A DNA stretch of 64,000 nucleotides, taken from assembly GCA_965198865.1 (NCBI GenBank), contig CBDAQA010000025.1, forward strand, positions 979,720-1,043,719. Direction: 5' to 3'. The DNA comes from CBDAQA01 sp965198865 (GTDB lineage: Bacteria > Planctomycetota > Phycisphaerae > Tepidisphaerales > Tepidisphaeraceae). Below the pieces are notes generated by a model. That model made no database searches. It saw only the letters and a program-made list of their open reading frames with translations, and was not told where the DNA came from. How positions within the stretch are numbered: the first letter of the stretch is position 1; every line of letters begins with the position of its first letter. Below are positions 63,756 through 64,000 of this stretch, piece by piece. The position numbers and the translations under genes were made by a program.

Positions 63756-64000
63756 AGGGCTCGCGCACAAATAACCTGTTCAATTTCGTTCTGACGCGGT
63801 TTGATAGCCCGCATGCTCGATCCAGCCATCGGCGACGGTGTCCGTCGGAAGTTCGAGGCGTTGGGGCCGGTGCTCGACGAGCGGTCGCGGCGGCAGTGGG
63901 CCGCCGCCGAGGCGATGGCGTTGGGGTGGGGCGGCGTGTCGGCCGTGGCCGCGGCCACGGGCCTGTCGCGGACGACCGTGAACCTCGGCGTCCGGGAACT
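63756..64000 (+). mobile_element. ISAzo13-type element, second copy, enters from window end
   Basis: It begins AGGGCTCGCGCACAAATAAC then CTGTTCAA, matching the inverted terminus at 27948 of the first copy, and continues past the window. It has the 5' region that the first copy lacks. Confidence 0.75.
63813..64000 (+). CDS. ISAzo13-family transposase, N-terminal part
   Basis: ATG 63813 opens MLDPAIGDGVRRKFEALGPV, then LDERSRRQWAAAEAMALGWG and LSRTTVNLGVREL, running off the window after 62 codons. The last 28 residues align with the start of the transposase on the minus strand at 29105 with a few substitutions, so the two copies are related but not identical. The region 1-34 shows what the truncated copy has lost. 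Confidence 0.85.
   Translation, partial: MLDPAIGDGVRRKFEALGPVLDERSRRQWAAAEAMALGWGGVSAVAAATGLSRTTVNLGVRE

Overview
The window is GC-rich (roughly two thirds G+C by eye) and reads as a chromosome segment of a planctomycete, most likely of the Phycisphaerae type. The signs are a prepilin-like GFTLVELLVVIGIIALL protein with a DUF1559-style tail, a PEP-CTERM surface protein with autotransporter-associated beta-strand repeats, membrane proteins led by a CPGCGYDLRG zinc ribbon, and dense IS elements. No rRNA or housekeeping gene fixes the taxonomy, so this is an inference.

Layout. (1) 1-3.7 kb: a TauE/SafE permease cut by the window edge, two lineage-type hypothetical proteins and a specialised NusG/RfaH-like antiterminator. 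(2) 3.8-18.7 kb: an amino-sugar (GlcNAc/chitin-type) utilisation locus with a ROK repressor, MFS transporter, prepilin-like protein, secreted TIM-barrel protein, two GH20-type hexosaminidases, a PEP-CTERM protein, NagB, NagA and an inositol-monophosphatase-family enzyme. Three matching inverted repeats (AT-rich arm ending TTCA, 5-bp spacer, TGAA, AT-rich arm) lie in front of the transporter, the prepilin/TIM-barrel pair and the PEP-CTERM gene; I propose them as the ROK operators. An IS4 element split a REP-like hairpin here. (3) 18.8-27.7 kb: tRNA-Gly(CCC), a four-gene SDR/epimerase operon (one gene frameshifted) divergent from a TetR regulator with tandem operators, an SDR-zinc ADH-membrane protein operon, remnants of three enzymes, and tRNA-Ser(TGA). 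(4) 27.9-36.2 kb: a mobile-element zone with a truncated ISAzo13 element, small accessory genes, an IS630 fragment, two identical head-to-tail IS110 elements and two 150-bp units, all separated at exact intervals by a CT dinucleotide, then 21-bp repeats. (5) 36.2-63.5 kb: a long plus-strand exopolysaccharide/O-antigen-like locus with a Wzy-like polymerase, Wzx-like flippase, six GT4 and two GT2 glycosyltransferases, four acyltransferase-3 genes (one interrupted by an IS), two hexapeptide acyltransferases, an epimerase, a GMC oxidoreductase, an aldo/keto reductase, and decayed methyltransferase and gmd genes. (6) The window ends in a second ISAzo13-type transposase.

How it fits together. The sugar locus would import and cleave GlcNAc-containing glycans and pass GlcNAc-6-P through NagA and NagB to fructose-6-P. 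The polysaccharide locus would build, acylate, flip and polymerise a repeat unit, but no initiating phosphoglycosyltransferase or export complex is visible, so it probably continues elsewhere. The most unusual object is the IS110 array at 32.1-35.5 kb. Its left-end noncoding region holds segments complementary to both the reconstructed target and the element's own junction, as expected of a bridge RNA, and the neighbouring 150-bp units share its end structure without a transposase.
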